Assembly: GCA_963848525.1 (NCBI GenBank)
Contig: CAWKDZ010000001.1
Coordinates: 186,001-250,000, forward strand
DNA length: 64,000 nt
Reading direction: 5' to 3'
Source of the DNA: JACCTU01 sp963848525
GTDB lineage: Bacteria > Actinomycetota > Thermoleophilia > Gaiellales > Gaiellaceae
This document shows positions 8,337 to 16,785 of the stretch, piece after piece. The notes under the pieces were generated by a model. The model was given only the letters and a program-made list of their open reading frames with translations, was not told where the DNA came from and made no database searches. Positions within the stretch are counted from its first letter, which is position 1. Each line of letters begins with the position of its first letter. Position numbers and translations under genes: made by a program.

Positions 8337-9032
8337 CTACTTCGGCAGGGGCTCGAGCTTGTAGCCCACCCCGTACCGCGTCTGGATGAACGTGTGCCGC
8401 GTCGCGCGCCGATCGATCTTCTCGCGGAGCCGGCCGACGAAGACGTCGACGGTGCGGTCGCGGTGCGTCTCGGGCCGGCCCCAGATCTTCTGCAAGAGCT
8501 CGTCACGCGTCGCGACGCGGCCGGGCTCGAGCGCGAGTGTGTAGAGCAGCTTGAACTCCGTCGGCGTCAGTTCGGCGCTCTCGCCGTCCACGAACGCCTG
8601 CACCTCGCGCGGATCGATCCGCAGCTCCTCCAGCTCGATCGGCTCCCCGCGCCGCGGCTCGACAGGCCGGAAGCCGCGTCGAACCGCGACCTGCACGCGG
8701 GCGACGAGCTCCTTCATCGAGAACGGTTTGACCAGATAGTCGTCGGCCCCGATCTCGAGCGCGTGGACGCGGTCGTGCTCGGTGCCCCGTGCGCTGACGA
8801 CGACGATCGGAGTCCCGATCCCCTCCGCCCGAGCCTCCTCGATGAACGCCCAGCCGTCGAGGCGCGGCAGCATCAGGTCGAGCACGCACACGTCGGGCTG
8901 CTCGAACCGCAGCCGCGCAAGCGCCTGCTTACCGTCGGAGACCCAGACGGGCGAGAACCCCGCGCCCTCGAGATGACGGGAGATGCCCTGCGCGATGACG
9001 TCGTCGTCTTCGACGATCAGGACCTTCGGCAT
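8337..9032 (-). CDS. OmpR/PhoB-family response regulator
   Basis: A 231-residue two-domain regulator. The receiver domain starts PKVLIVEDDDVIAQGI, with the phosphoacceptor Asp in VLDLMLPRLDGW (about residue 50), Thr/Ser in VVVSARGTEHD and Lys in DYLVKPFSMKEL. The winged helix has ELTPTEFKLLYTLALEPGRVATRDEL and RTVDVFVGRLREKIDRR, ending in FIQTRYGVGYKLEP. It is a close paralogue of the regulator at 15044-15739. The ATG at 9032 fits the family start better than an upstream in-frame codon at 9080. No kinase is adjacent. Position beside PHO boxes suggests a second PhoB-like regulator, or one served by the kinase at 15808. Confidence 0.9.
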   Translation of the reverse strand: MPKVLIVEDDDVIAQGISRHLEGAGFSPVWVSDGKQALARLRFEQPDVCVLDLMLPRLDGWAFIEEARAEGIGTPIVVVSARGTEHDRVHALEIGADDYLVKPFSMKELVARVQVAVRRGFRPVEPRRGEPIELEELRIDPREVQAFVDGESAELTPTEFKLLYTLALEPGRVATRDELLQKIWGRPETHRDRTVDVFVGRLREKIDRRATRHTFIQTRYGVGYKLEPLPK

Positions 9033-9107
9033 TGCGCGCGTAACCATAGAGCGTGGTGCCCCGGGACCGGCCGAGGGCACCGCGCCCGCCGGGAGCCGAC
9101 CGCGCGT

Positions 9108-9728
9108 CTAGCTCACGAGTTCCGCGAGTAGCTCCTGGACGCGGGCGTCGATGTCGTCGCGGATCCGGCGCACGTCGTCGACCGTCTTGCCTTCCGGATC
9201 CTCCAGCTCCCAGTCTTCGTAGCGCTTGCCCGGATAGATCGGGCAAGCATCGCCGCAGCCCATCGTGATCACCGCGTCGGCTGCGCGTACGACCTCGTCC
9301 GTGAGCGGCTTCGGGAACTCCTTCTCGACGTCGATCCCGAGCTCCGCAAGCGCGTCGACGACCGCGGGGTTGATGCGCTCGCCCGGTTCGCTGCCCGCAG
9401 AGCGGACGTGCACGCGTCCGCGCGCGCGATGGTCGAGGAGCGCGGCCGCCATCTGACTTCGCCCCGAGTTGCGCACGCAGACGAAGAGCACCTCGGGGAT
9501 GGGCTTGGCGATCGTCCCCTCCGCTTGCCCGAGTGCGCGCAGGCGCTCTCGCGCGAACCGATGGACGAGCACGGGCAGAAAGTCGCCGAACCGCGCGCCG
9601 GAGAGCCCCGCAAGCGACTCGGCGACGAAGCGCTCGATCGTCTCGCGCGAGAAGATCCCGCCGAACTCCTCGGCGAGACTGTCGAGCTGGCGATCGAGAT
9701 GCCACCGCGTGGCGGCGTCGACGCTCAT
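9108..9728 (-). CDS. low-molecular-weight phosphatase / arsenate reductase-like protein with N-terminal helical domain
   Basis: About 206 residues. An N-terminal helical domain of roughly 75 residues (RWHLDRQLDSLAEEFGG, FLPVLVHRFARERLRAL) precedes an LMW-PTP/ArsC domain. The active-site loop is VCVRNSGRSQMA (C-x5-R), and TMGCGDACPIYPGKRYEDW carries the extra Cys typical of arsenate reductases, followed by a DDVRRIRDDI tail. The family reduces arsenate to arsenite using thioredoxin or mycothiol. It is divergent from pstS across a PHO box; because Pst transporters also carry arsenate, co-expression would make sense. The start is taken as ATG 9728; a GTG at 9740 would add four residues. A plain tyrosine phosphatase is less likely. 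Confidence 0.82.
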   Translation of the reverse strand: MSVDAATRWHLDRQLDSLAEEFGGIFSRETIERFVAESLAGLSGARFGDFLPVLVHRFARERLRALGQAEGTIAKPIPEVLFVCVRNSGRSQMAAALLDHRARGRVHVRSAGSEPGERINPAVVDALAELGIDVEKEFPKPLTDEVVRAADAVITMGCGDACPIYPGKRYEDWELEDPEGKTVDDVRRIRDDIDARVQELLAELVS

Positions 9729-9814
9729 CGTTGCCGCCACTCAACCCGACGCACGCGGGGCATGGGCATCGGCGTGGTGAAGATTTCGCGAACGTCCGGC
9801 GACGCTCCCGCGTC

Positions 9815-9854
9815 GGCCACCATCGCGTCACCCCCCGTTCACCACCGCGTAGCC
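9815..9854. promoter_or_regulatory. PHO box between arsC-like gene and pstS
   Basis: Four 7-mers spaced exactly 11 bp: GGCCACC (9815), CGTCACC (9826), GTTCACC (9837) and CGTAGCC (9848). GTTCACC is the consensus unit of actinobacterial PHO boxes. It lies 70 bp before pstS and 87 bp before the divergent arsC-like start, so it could serve either or both. Confidence 0.72.
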
Positions 9855-9923
9855 CACTCGCGCGGTCGCCCGGGCGACCATGGGCTCGATCCACCGACAC
9901 CGACAGGGGAGGAGCAGGACTCC

Positions 9924-10883
9924 ATGAAGATTCGCACGCGTCTGGCCCGGCTCGGGGTCTTCGCGCTCGTGCTCACATTCGCCGGCGGAGTGGCAGTGAC
10001 CGCCGTGGCTGCGACCGCGAAGGCGCCGACGATCTCGGGCAGCGTCTCCGCCGACGGCTCGAGCACGGTCGGGCCATGGACGACGGCGGCGGCCGAGATG
10101 TATCGCAAGGTGCAGCCGAGGGTTCGGATCACGGTCGGGATCTCGGGAACCGGCGGCGGCTTCGAGCGCTTCTGCCGCGGCGAGATCGACCTGGCGAACG
10201 CTTCGCGTCCGATCAGGACGGCGGAGTACGCCCGCTGCCAGCAGGCGGGAATCAAGTGGGCCGCCTTCACCGTCGCGAACGACGGCATCTCGCTCGTGAC
10301 GAGCCGTCAGAACACGTGGGCCGACTGCCTCACGACCGCGGAGCTGAGGAAGATCTGGGACCGCGGCTCCGACGTCGACAACTGGAACGACGTGCGGGCC
10401 GGCTTCCCCGACGTCCCGCTTCGGCTCTTCGGACCCGGCACGGACTCGGGCACGTTCGAGTTCTTCACCGAGAAGATCAACGGAACTGCGAGGCGTAGCC
10501 GGTCGGACTACTCGGCGAGCGAGGACGACAACATCCTCGTGCAGGGCGTGTCGGGCAACCGCGGCGGCCTCGGCTACTTCGGGCTCTCGTACTACCTCGA
10601 GAACCAGAGTCGGCTGAAGCTGATCGGCGTCGACAGCGGGGCGGGCTGCACGAAGCCGAGCATCAAGACGGTGCAGGCGAAGACGTACAAGCCGCTCTCG
10701 CGGGCGCTCTACATCTACGCGAAGCGTGACTCGTTCCGCACCGCGGCCGTGCGCTCGTTCATCGGCTTCGCGATGAACAACCAGGCGAAGGTCGCGAAGG
10801 CCGCGGACTTCGTCGCGCTTACGCCTCAGCAGGCCAAGCGCGCCCGGTACCACTACAGCGCAGTGCTGAAGTCGGTCAAGTAG
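9924..10883 (+). CDS. pstS: phosphate ABC transporter substrate-binding protein PstS (non-lipoprotein copy)
   Basis: A 319-residue PstS. A Sec-type signal (RTRLARLGVFALVLTFAGG, residues 4-22) is followed by VAATAKAP without a lipobox Cys. The mature domain shows the phosphate-loop phrases SADGSSTVGPWT, GISGTGGGFERFCRGEIDLANASRP, GPGTDSGTFEFF and SASEDDNILVQGV. It would capture phosphate outside the cell for the Pst channel. The ATG at 9924 has a GGGGAGG element 7-13 nt upstream. It stands alone, away from pstCAB, behind a PHO box and before a strong terminator. It is paralogous to the lipoprotein PstS at 17882. Free secretion or release is possible given the missing lipobox. Confidence 0.92.
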   Translation: MKIRTRLARLGVFALVLTFAGGVAVTAVAATAKAPTISGSVSADGSSTVGPWTTAAAEMYRKVQPRVRITVGISGTGGGFERFCRGEIDLANASRPIRTAEYARCQQAGIKWAAFTVANDGISLVTSRQNTWADCLTTAELRKIWDRGSDVDNWNDVRAGFPDVPLRLFGPGTDSGTFEFFTEKINGTARRSRSDYSASEDDNILVQGVSGNRGGLGYFGLSYYLENQSRLKLIGVDSGAGCTKPSIKTVQAKTYKPLSRALYIYAKRDSFRTAAVRSFIGFAMNNQAKVAKAADFVALTPQQAKRARYHYSAVLKSVK

Positions 10884-10892
10884 CGCCTCGGG

Positions 10893-10933
10893 ACGAACGG
10901 GAGAGGCAGCAGTGAGCCGCCTCTCCCGTTCGT
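10893..10933 (+). terminator. strong hairpin after pstS
   Basis: A perfect 15-bp inverted repeat, ACGAACGGGAGAGGC (10893-10907) and its complement (10919-10933), with an 11-nt loop. It follows the pstS stop by 9 bp. No long T-run follows, so termination strength is uncertain. The next promoter -10 begins directly at 10934. Confidence 0.75.
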
Positions 10934-10939
10934 TAGCAT
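10934..10939 (+). promoter_or_regulatory. -10 element of leaderless promoter for the CHAD gene
   Basis: TAGCAT ends 7 nt before the GTG at 10947, directly abutting the preceding terminator stem. No Shine-Dalgarno sequence is seen. Confidence 0.45.
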
Positions 10940-10946
10940 CGCTTCC

Positions 10947-11702
10947 GTGCTGAGGGAGAGCCTCGAGGAGCAAGTCGCGGCGATCCGGGAGCATGCCCCG
11001 AAGGTGTACGCGCACGGCGACGCGGAGGAGCTGCACAAGCTCCGCGTCGCGGTCCGGCGGCTGCGCGCATTGTTCCGCGCGCTCCGGTCGAGCATCGAGG
11101 ACACGCGCGCAGAATCCCTGCGCGCGGAACTGGGAACGCTCGGCCGTGCGCTCGGCCCCGCCCGAGACGGCGACGTGTTCAAGGCGTACCTCGAGGCCGA
11201 GACGGCGACGCTCGACGAGCCGGGCGGGGACGTCCTTCTCCGACGCGTCGAGAAGCAGCGCCTCGAGTCGTACGCGGCGGCACGCGCGGCCCTCGACGAC
11301 CCGGCGTTCCTGCGCTTGCTCGAGGAGCTGGACGCGTTCTGCGCGACTGCGGAGATCCCGGAGCTCGACGGCGTCGTCGCCGTCGAGGCGAAAAAGCTGC
11401 GCAAGGCGATGCGCGACGTGTCGAGCGACGAGGCGCTGCACGCGGCGCGCATCAAGGCGAAGCGCGTTCGTTACGCCGCCGAGGCCAAGGGCGAAACGCG
11501 CGTGGTCCGCCGCGCGAAGCGCCTCCAGGACGTCGTCGGCGAGCACCAGGACGCCGTCGTCGCCGAGCAGCGCCTGCGCGAGCTCGCCGATCCCGAAACC
11601 GCGCTGCTCGTCGGGCGCCTGATCGAGCGTCAGGCCCAGCGGAGACGGCGCGCGCGCGAAGCGACGCCCGACGCGTGGAAGAAGCTCGCGCGGACGCTGT
11701 GA
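10947..11702 (+). CDS. CHAD domain protein (polyphosphate-associated)
   Basis: A 251-residue all-helical CHAD protein. The hallmark ELHKLRVAVRRLRALFRAL near residue 30, with its conserved His and Arg/Lys-rich helix, and the second LHAARIKAKRVRYAAEAKGE with later GEHQDAVVAEQRLREL, are both present. CHAD domains bind inorganic polyphosphate and often neighbour ppk/ppx or CYTH triphosphatases. Here the gene is followed by a Nudix gene and opposite ppx and ppk, which fits a polyphosphate-granule or polyphosphate-sensing role. No CYTH domain is fused to it. Cytoplasmic, leaderless GTG start. Confidence 0.88.
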   Translation: MLRESLEEQVAAIREHAPKVYAHGDAEELHKLRVAVRRLRALFRALRSSIEDTRAESLRAELGTLGRALGPARDGDVFKAYLEAETATLDEPGGDVLLRRVEKQRLESYAAARAALDDPAFLRLLEELDAFCATAEIPELDGVVAVEAKKLRKAMRDVSSDEALHAARIKAKRVRYAAEAKGETRVVRRAKRLQDVVGEHQDAVVAEQRLRELADPETALLVGRLIERQAQRRRRAREATPDAWKKLARTL

Positions 11703-12061
11703 TCAGGGCGGCGGGCGGCGTGATCGTCCGCGGCGACGACATCCTCCTCGTCCACCGACCGAAGTACGACGACTGGTCGCTCCCGAAGGGGAAGTGCAAG
11801 CGCAACGAGTCTGACGAGGCGTGCGCGCTGCGCGAGATCGAGGAGGAGACCGGCCTTCGCTGCGAGATCGTGCGCGAGCTCGGCGAGTCGCGCTACCGGG
11901 TGCTGCGCGGGCCGAAGGTCGTGCGCTGGTTCTTGATGCGTCCCCTCGCCGGCGAGTTCTCACCGCACGACGAGGTCGACGAGATCGCCTGGGTGCCTCG
12001 CGCGAACGTTCCGAGCCGGCTGACCTTCGACGTCGGGCGCGAAGTGCTCGACTCGATCTAG
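11699..12061 (+). CDS. Nudix hydrolase
   Basis: A 120-residue Nudix protein with the complete box GKCKRNESDEACALREIEEETGL, matching G-x5-E-x7-REUxEExGU. RAAGGVIVRGDDILLVHRP precedes it and VRWFLMRPLAGEF and DEIAWVPR follow. It resembles the MutT/DIPP-like group near CHAD and polyphosphate genes that hydrolyse nucleotide or inositol polyphosphates; the exact substrate is unknown. The GTG at 11699 overlaps the CHAD stop (GTGA) and is preferred; an in-frame start at 11675 would add eight residues. Its stop TAG interlocks with the stop of the convergent ppx gene. Confidence 0.88.
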   Translation: MIRAAGGVIVRGDDILLVHRPKYDDWSLPKGKCKRNESDEACALREIEEETGLRCEIVRELGESRYRVLRGPKVVRWFLMRPLAGEFSPHDEVDEIAWVPRANVPSRLTFDVGREVLDSI

Positions 12062-12933
12062 GCGGCGGCGAGCTCGGCGAGCGTCGTCGCCGCAACGCCC
12101 TCGCGCATCCCGGCACGGGAGACCTCGAAGGGCACGACGAGCCGCAGCTGTACCTCGGCCAACACGACCGCACCGCCCACGAGCGTCCACGCGCGCTCGA
12201 CGTCGAGCCCGAACTCGCGCGCGAGCTCGGACGAGGAGCTGCGTGCGAGCCGCTTGAGCGCCGTCTCGAGCTCATTCTCCCCGAACGTGCGGCCGTTGAT
12301 CCGCCTGAGCGCTCGGGCCGTTCCACCGGTCGCGTACGCCTTCTTCGGCAACGGCGGCGTCAGGCCCGCGAGCCGCTCGCGCACCTCCTCACGCGCGAGC
12401 GCGACGGCCCGCTTGCCCGGCGGATCGTCGGGCAGCATCCGCCGGACCGTCAGCGAGCCGACGTCGACGGAGCGCACCCATTGCGGCCCGGAGGCCGTGC
12501 CGACGACCAGCTCCGTCGAGCCGCCGCCGCTGTCGCAGACTGCGAAGCTGTCGGGGACCCGTTCGAGGCACGAGAGCGTGCCCCTGAATGCGAGCTCGGC
12601 TTCCTCCTCGGCTGCCAGCACGCGCACGTTCGCGCCCGCGCCTTTGGCGAGCGCGGCCACCAGCTCGTCGCCGTTCGCGGCGCGGCGGCCCGGCGCAGTG
12701 ACGACGACCTCGAGCTGGTGGACGCCGAGCTCGTCGGCGGCGTCCGCGTAGCGGCGGACGCAGTCGACGGTCTCGCGCAGCTTCGCGTCGGAGATCCAGC
12801 CGAGGCGCTCGATCTCGTCGCCGAGGCGGAGGTACGCCCGCTGCTCCAGGAGCGGCTCGACGCAGCGATTGCGCCGAGCGGCCACGAGCAGCCTGACCGT
12901 GTTCGAGCCGACGTCGACGACACCGACGCGCAT
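12058..12933 (-). CDS. ppx: exopolyphosphatase / pppGpp phosphatase family protein
   Basis: A 291-residue member of the Ppx/GppA family, on the short side and matching the actinobacterial single-module form. ASKHA-fold motifs are visible: MRVGVVDVGSNTVRLLVAA at the N-terminus, a catalytic Glu region AEEEAELAFRGTL, and the phosphate-2 loop AVCDSGGGSTELVVG near residue 130. It releases phosphate from the ends of polyphosphate, or acts on pppGpp; the neighbouring ppk favours polyphosphate. ATG at 12933. It lies 29 bp after ppk on the same strand, so the two opposing enzymes are likely co-transcribed. Confidence 0.9.
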   Translation of the reverse strand: MRVGVVDVGSNTVRLLVAARRNRCVEPLLEQRAYLRLGDEIERLGWISDAKLRETVDCVRRYADAADELGVHQLEVVVTAPGRRAANGDELVAALAKGAGANVRVLAAEEEAELAFRGTLSCLERVPDSFAVCDSGGGSTELVVGTASGPQWVRSVDVGSLTVRRMLPDDPPGKRAVALAREEVRERLAGLTPPLPKKAYATGGTARALRRINGRTFGENELETALKRLARSSSSELAREFGLDVERAWTLVGGAVVLAEVQLRLVVPFEVSRAGMREGVAATTLAELAAA

Positions 12934-12962
12934 CGGCACGATCGTCGCAACGACTCCGGACG

Positions 12963-15044
12963 TCACCGCCGCTTGGCGACGGTGCGGCGAGGCGCTCGAG
13001 AGGCGATCCGCATCAACGCGTCGTGTGTCGCCTTCGCACGCTCGCCCTTGCCTCGACGCGTGCGGCGCCAAGCCCCGTCGGCGTCGAGCTCCCACGCGTT
13101 CGCGTTGTCCGAGAGCAGCGCGTCGAAGACCGAAGAGAGCCGCGAGCGCAGTCGCTCGCTCTCGATCGGGACGACGAGCTCGAGCCGGTTGTCGAGGTTG
13201 CGCGGCATCAGGTCCGCGCTCCCCATCAGCCAGCAGCCCTCGCCCTCGCGGTCGAAGTGGTAGACGCGACTGTGCTCGAGGAAGCGCCCGACGATCGAGC
13301 GGACATGGATGTTCTCGGAGAGGCCCTTCACGCCAGGCCGCAGCGCGCAGATGCCGCGCACCACCAGCTCGACCCGCGCGCCGGCCTGCGACGCCTCGTA
13401 GAGCTCGTCGATGATCGCCGGGTCGGTGAGCGCGTTCACCTTCATCCGGATGCGCGCTGCTTTCCCCGACCGCGCGACGTCGGCGACGCGGCGCGTCTCG
13501 TCGATCAGACGCTCGCGCAGGTTGAACGGCGCGACGAGGATCTTGCGGAAGGCCTGCGGCTTGCCGAAGCCCGTCAGGTGGTTGAAGAGGTCGGCGACGT
13601 CGGCCGCGATGTCCGGGTCGGCCGTGAAGAGCCCGAAGTCCTCGTAGAGCCTCGCGTTGAGCGCGTGGTAGTTGCCCGTCCCGATGTGGACGTACCGGCG
13701 CATGCTGTCGCCCTCGCGGCGCACGACGAGCGTCGCCTTGAGGTGGATCTTCAGCGCCGGGAAGCCGTAGACCACGTGCACGCCGACGCGCTCGAGCTTC
13801 CGCGACCACTCGATGTTGCGGCGCTCGTCGAAGCGCGCCTTGAGCTCGACGAGGCAGACGCTCTGCTTGCCCTCCTCCGCGGCCTCGATCAGCGCCGGCA
13901 CGAGCGGCGACTCGTCGCTCGTGCGGTACACGGTCGTCTTCAGCCCGATCACGTCGCGGTCCTTCGCAGCGGCACGCACGAACGCCTCGAACGTCGTCGA
14001 GAACGCCTCGTACGGATGGTGCACGAGCTGATCGGCCCGCCGGATCTCGGCGAACACGTCGCCGTTTCTCATCGCGACGTTGAAGCGCGGCGGCGTCACG
14101 CCGATCCACGGCTCGTCGGCGAGGTCCGGCCGGTCCAGGCGGACGAGCTGCGAGAGCTCGGAGAGATCGAGCGGCCCGGCGACCTGGTAGACGTGCGAGT
14201 CGTCGACGTCGAGCCCCTGCTTGAGCCGCTCGAGCATCGCGTCCGACATCTGCGACGACACCTCGAGCCGCACGACGTCGCCGAAGCGGCGGCGCCGCAA
14301 CTCGAGCTCGACGGCCTCGAGCAGGTCGTCGGCCTCATCGGAGACCTCGAAGTCGGCGTCGCGCGTGACGCGGAAGACCGCCCGTTCGGCGATCTCCATC
14401 TGCGGGAACATGTCGGAGAGGAAGTGCGAGATCACGCGCTCGAGCGGGATCCAGATGCCTCGCCGACCAACGCGCGCGTAGCGCGGCATCGCCTCGGGCA
14501 CCTTCACCCGTGCGAATCGTTCCTCCCCGGTGTCCGGATCGCGCACGAAGATCGCCAGTGAGAGTGAGAGCGGCGAGATGTACGGGAACGGCTGCCCGGG
14601 ACCGACGGCGAGCGGCGTGAGCACGGGATAGATCTCGCGCTCGAAGCGCGAGGTGAGCTCGGCCAGCTCCTTCTGGTTGCAGTCCTCGACCCCGCCGACG
14701 ACGATCCCCTCGCTTTCGAGCGCGGGCCTGAGCTCGCGCGACCAGAGCCGTGCCTGCCGGGTGACGAGCTCGCGAACGCGCTCGCCGATCTCGGCCAGCG
14801 CCTGCTGCGGCGGGCGTCCGTCGGGCGAGCGAACGGGAATGCCGGACGACGCCTGCCCCTCGAGCCCGGCCACGCGCACCATGAAGAACTCGTCCAGGTT
14901 GGCGGAGAAGATCGAGCAGAACTTGATCCGCTCCAGGAGCGGGACGTCCCCGTCCGCGGCGAGGTCGAGCACGCGCGCGTTGAAGTCGAGCCAGGAGAGC
15001 TCGCGGTTGATGTACCGCGTCGCCGCGTCGTGTGTGCGCGCCAC
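12963..15044 (-). CDS. ppk1: polyphosphate kinase 1
   Basis: A 693-residue PPK1 of full length. The N domain begins RYINRELSWLDFNARVLDLA and IKFCSIFSANLDEFFMVRV. The head domain carries GVTPPRFNVAMRNGDVFAEI. The catalytic C1 domain has LVELKARFDERRNIEWSRKL and the autophosphorylated His in YGFPALKIHLKATLVVRRE. The second catalytic His is in SRVYHFDREGEG, and GSADLMPRNLDNRLELV follows. It makes polyphosphate from ATP, reversibly. The GTG start shares its first base with the stop of the PhoB-like gene (TAG/GTG), so synthesis is coupled to that regulator. Confidence 0.96.
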   Translation of the reverse strand: MARTHDAATRYINRELSWLDFNARVLDLAADGDVPLLERIKFCSIFSANLDEFFMVRVAGLEGQASSGIPVRSPDGRPPQQALAEIGERVRELVTRQARLWSRELRPALESEGIVVGGVEDCNQKELAELTSRFEREIYPVLTPLAVGPGQPFPYISPLSLSLAIFVRDPDTGEERFARVKVPEAMPRYARVGRRGIWIPLERVISHFLSDMFPQMEIAERAVFRVTRDADFEVSDEADDLLEAVELELRRRRFGDVVRLEVSSQMSDAMLERLKQGLDVDDSHVYQVAGPLDLSELSQLVRLDRPDLADEPWIGVTPPRFNVAMRNGDVFAEIRRADQLVHHPYEAFSTTFEAFVRAAAKDRDVIGLKTTVYRTSDESPLVPALIEAAEEGKQSVCLVELKARFDERRNIEWSRKLERVGVHVVYGFPALKIHLKATLVVRREGDSMRRYVHIGTGNYHALNARLYEDFGLFTADPDIAADVADLFNHLTGFGKPQAFRKILVAPFNLRERLIDETRRVADVARSGKAARIRMKVNALTDPAIIDELYEASQAGARVELVVRGICALRPGVKGLSENIHVRSIVGRFLEHSRVYHFDREGEGCWLMGSADLMPRNLDNRLELVVPIESERLRSRLSSVFDALLSDNANAWELDADGAWRRTRRGKGERAKATHDALMRIASRAPRRTVAKRR

Positions 15045-15739
15045 TACTTCGGCAGCGCCTGGAGCTTGTAGCCGACTCCGTGCCGGGTGTGCAGGAACGT
15101 GTGGTGAGGCGCTCGGCGATCGATCTTGTCGCGAAGCTTGCGGACGAAGACGTCGACGGTGCGGTCGCGGTGCCGCTGGCGTCGGCCCCAGATGCGCTGC
15201 ATCAGCTCCTCTCGCGTCACCACTCGCCCTCGCTCCTGGGCGAGCGCGTAGAGCAGCCGGAACTCCGTCGGCGTCAGGTTCGCGCTCGAGCCGGCGATGT
15301 ACGCCTGCACCTCGCGCGGGTCGATCCGCAGCTCCTCGACCTCGATCGGGTCGCCCCGGGTCTCCTCCTGCGCACGCACACCCCGTCGCGCGGCCGCCCG
15401 CACCCGCGCGACGAGCTCTTGCATCGAGAACGGCTTGACGAGGTAATCGTCCGCGCCGAGCTCGAGCGCCTTGATCCGATCGTGCTCTGTGCCGCGGGCA
15501 CTGACGACGAGGATCGGCGTCCCGATCCCCTCGGCCCGCGCGGTCTCGATCACCTTCCAGCCGTCCAGCCCCGGGAGCATGAGGTCGAGCAGGACGACGT
15601 CCGGGCGCTCATAGCGCAGCCGGGCGAGGCCTGTCTCACCGCGACCGACGAGCAGCGGCTCGAAGCCCGCGTTGGAGAGGTGACCGGCGATCCCTCGCCC
15701 GATCACCTCGTCGTCCTCGACGATGAGCACCTTGGGCAT
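15044..15739 (-). CDS. PhoB/OmpR-family response regulator
   Basis: A 231-residue regulator: receiver PKVLIVEDDEVIGRGIAGHL with phosphoacceptor VLLDLMLPGLDGW, switch residue in LVVSARGTEHD and Lys in DYLVKPFSMQEL. The winged helix has NLTPTEFRLLYALAQERGRVVTREELMQ and RTVDVFVRKLRDKIDRR. It is translationally coupled to ppk1 downstream and divergent from the PhoR-like kinase, 68 bp apart across a PHO box. The location makes it the likely master phosphate regulator (PhoB/PhoP role). Autoregulation through that box is inferred. The paralogue at 8337 shares the same layout. Confidence 0.92.
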   Translation of the reverse strand: MPKVLIVEDDEVIGRGIAGHLSNAGFEPLLVGRGETGLARLRYERPDVVLLDLMLPGLDGWKVIETARAEGIGTPILVVSARGTEHDRIKALELGADDYLVKPFSMQELVARVRAAARRGVRAQEETRGDPIEVEELRIDPREVQAYIAGSSANLTPTEFRLLYALAQERGRVVTREELMQRIWGRRQRHRDRTVDVFVRKLRDKIDRRAPHHTFLHTRHGVGYKLQALPK

Positions 15740-15776
15740 GCTCGACGAGATGATGGTTTTCGAACCGGTGCCGGAG

Positions 15777-15816
15777 GGTTCACGCCCGGTGAGAAACTGG
15801 TGACGAGGTGGTGAAG
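15777..15816. promoter_or_regulatory. PHO box between response regulator and histidine kinase genes
   Basis: GGTTCAC (15777), GGTGAGA (15788), GGTGACG (15799) and GGTGAAG (15810) are spaced exactly 11 bp. The last unit overlaps the proposed kinase start at 15808, which argues either for a later kinase start (ATG 15865) or for control of the leftward regulator-ppk operon. Confidence 0.7.
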
Positions 15817-16779
15817 CGGGTCCTCAAGCTGCGGGAGCGCGCGCTACAAGCGGAAGCCGACGCCATGGCCCACGACGCCGTACGCGGCCGAGCCGCGATC
15901 GAGGAGAGCCGCGAGATCATGGTCGTGCTCGACGGCGCCGGCGACGTGGTCGCGGCGAGCCGGCGCGCGCGGCAGGCGCTGCCCGACCTGGAGCTCGGCA
16001 AGTCGCTGCCGCCGAGCGCGCTCGAAGGCCGCCGGCCGGTCGAGGTCCCCTACGACGCGCTCGGAACGCGGGAGACCCTCGTCTACCTGAGCGAACCGGC
16101 CGAGAACGCCGCGTACGACGAGCTGCGCGCGGGGTTCACGGCAGCCGTCTCGCACGAGCTCCGGACCCCCCTCGCGCGGCTGCTCTCGCTCCTGGAGACC
16201 ACCTCGCTCCCGGGCGCGGATCCCGACGAGCTGATCCGGCTCGCCCGGGCCGAGGTCGAGCAGATCGGCGAGCTGATCGACGACGTCCTCTTCCTCTCGG
16301 AGCTCGAGACCGGGCGGCAGGTCGTCGCCCTCGGGGCGACGCCCGTGCGCGGCGTGGCCGAGAGCGTCGCAGCCTCCCTGGCCGACTCGGCAGACCGCGC
16401 GGACGTGGCGATCGACGTGGAGATCCCGGACGGGCTCGAGGTGCCGCTGCGCCCACGCATGCTCCGGGTCGTGCTCGAGAACCTCGTCGCGAACTCGATC
16501 CGCTACGCGGGTCCCGGCTCGCGCTGCCGCGTGTCGGCCGAAGCAGGCCCCGGCGGGGTCGTCCTGACCGTGGCCGACGACGGAGGAGGCGTCGGGCTGG
16601 AGGACCTTCCGCGCCTGTTCGAGCGCTTCTACCGCGCTGACCGCGCCCGCGCGTCGCGCGGCACGGGGCTCGGGCTGGCGATCGTCAAGCACGTCGTCAC
16701 GTCGGCGGGCGGGACGATCGAGGCTTCGGGCGCTCCGGGCGAGGGGCTCGCGATCCGCACCACGTTCCCGCCCGGGTAG
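15808..16779 (+). CDS. PhoR-like sensor histidine kinase without membrane segments
   Basis: A 323-residue kinase. A short N-terminal PAS-like region (REIMVVLDGAGDVVAASRRAR) precedes the HisKA helix with AAVSHELRTPLARLLSLLE. The ATPase domain has the N box VVLENLVANSIRYAG, G1 VADDGGGVGLEDLP, the F box LFERFYRADRAR and G2 GTGLGLAIVKHVV. Unlike classical PhoR there is no hydrophobic membrane segment, so it should be cytoplasmic, or attached through a partner such as PhoU/PstB. The proposed GTG at 15808 lies inside a PHO box repeat; an in-frame ATG at 15865 (residue 20) with GGAAG upstream is a real alternative. Its partner is most likely the divergent regulator. Confidence 0.9.
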   Translation: MVKRVLKLRERALQAEADAMAHDAVRGRAAIEESREIMVVLDGAGDVVAASRRARQALPDLELGKSLPPSALEGRRPVEVPYDALGTRETLVYLSEPAENAAYDELRAGFTAAVSHELRTPLARLLSLLETTSLPGADPDELIRLARAEVEQIGELIDDVLFLSELETGRQVVALGATPVRGVAESVAASLADSADRADVAIDVEIPDGLEVPLRPRMLRVVLENLVANSIRYAGPGSRCRVSAEAGPGGVVLTVADDGGGVGLEDLPRLFERFYRADRARASRGTGLGLAIVKHVVTSAGGTIEASGAPGEGLAIRTTFPPG

Positions 16780-16785
16780 CGCGCC

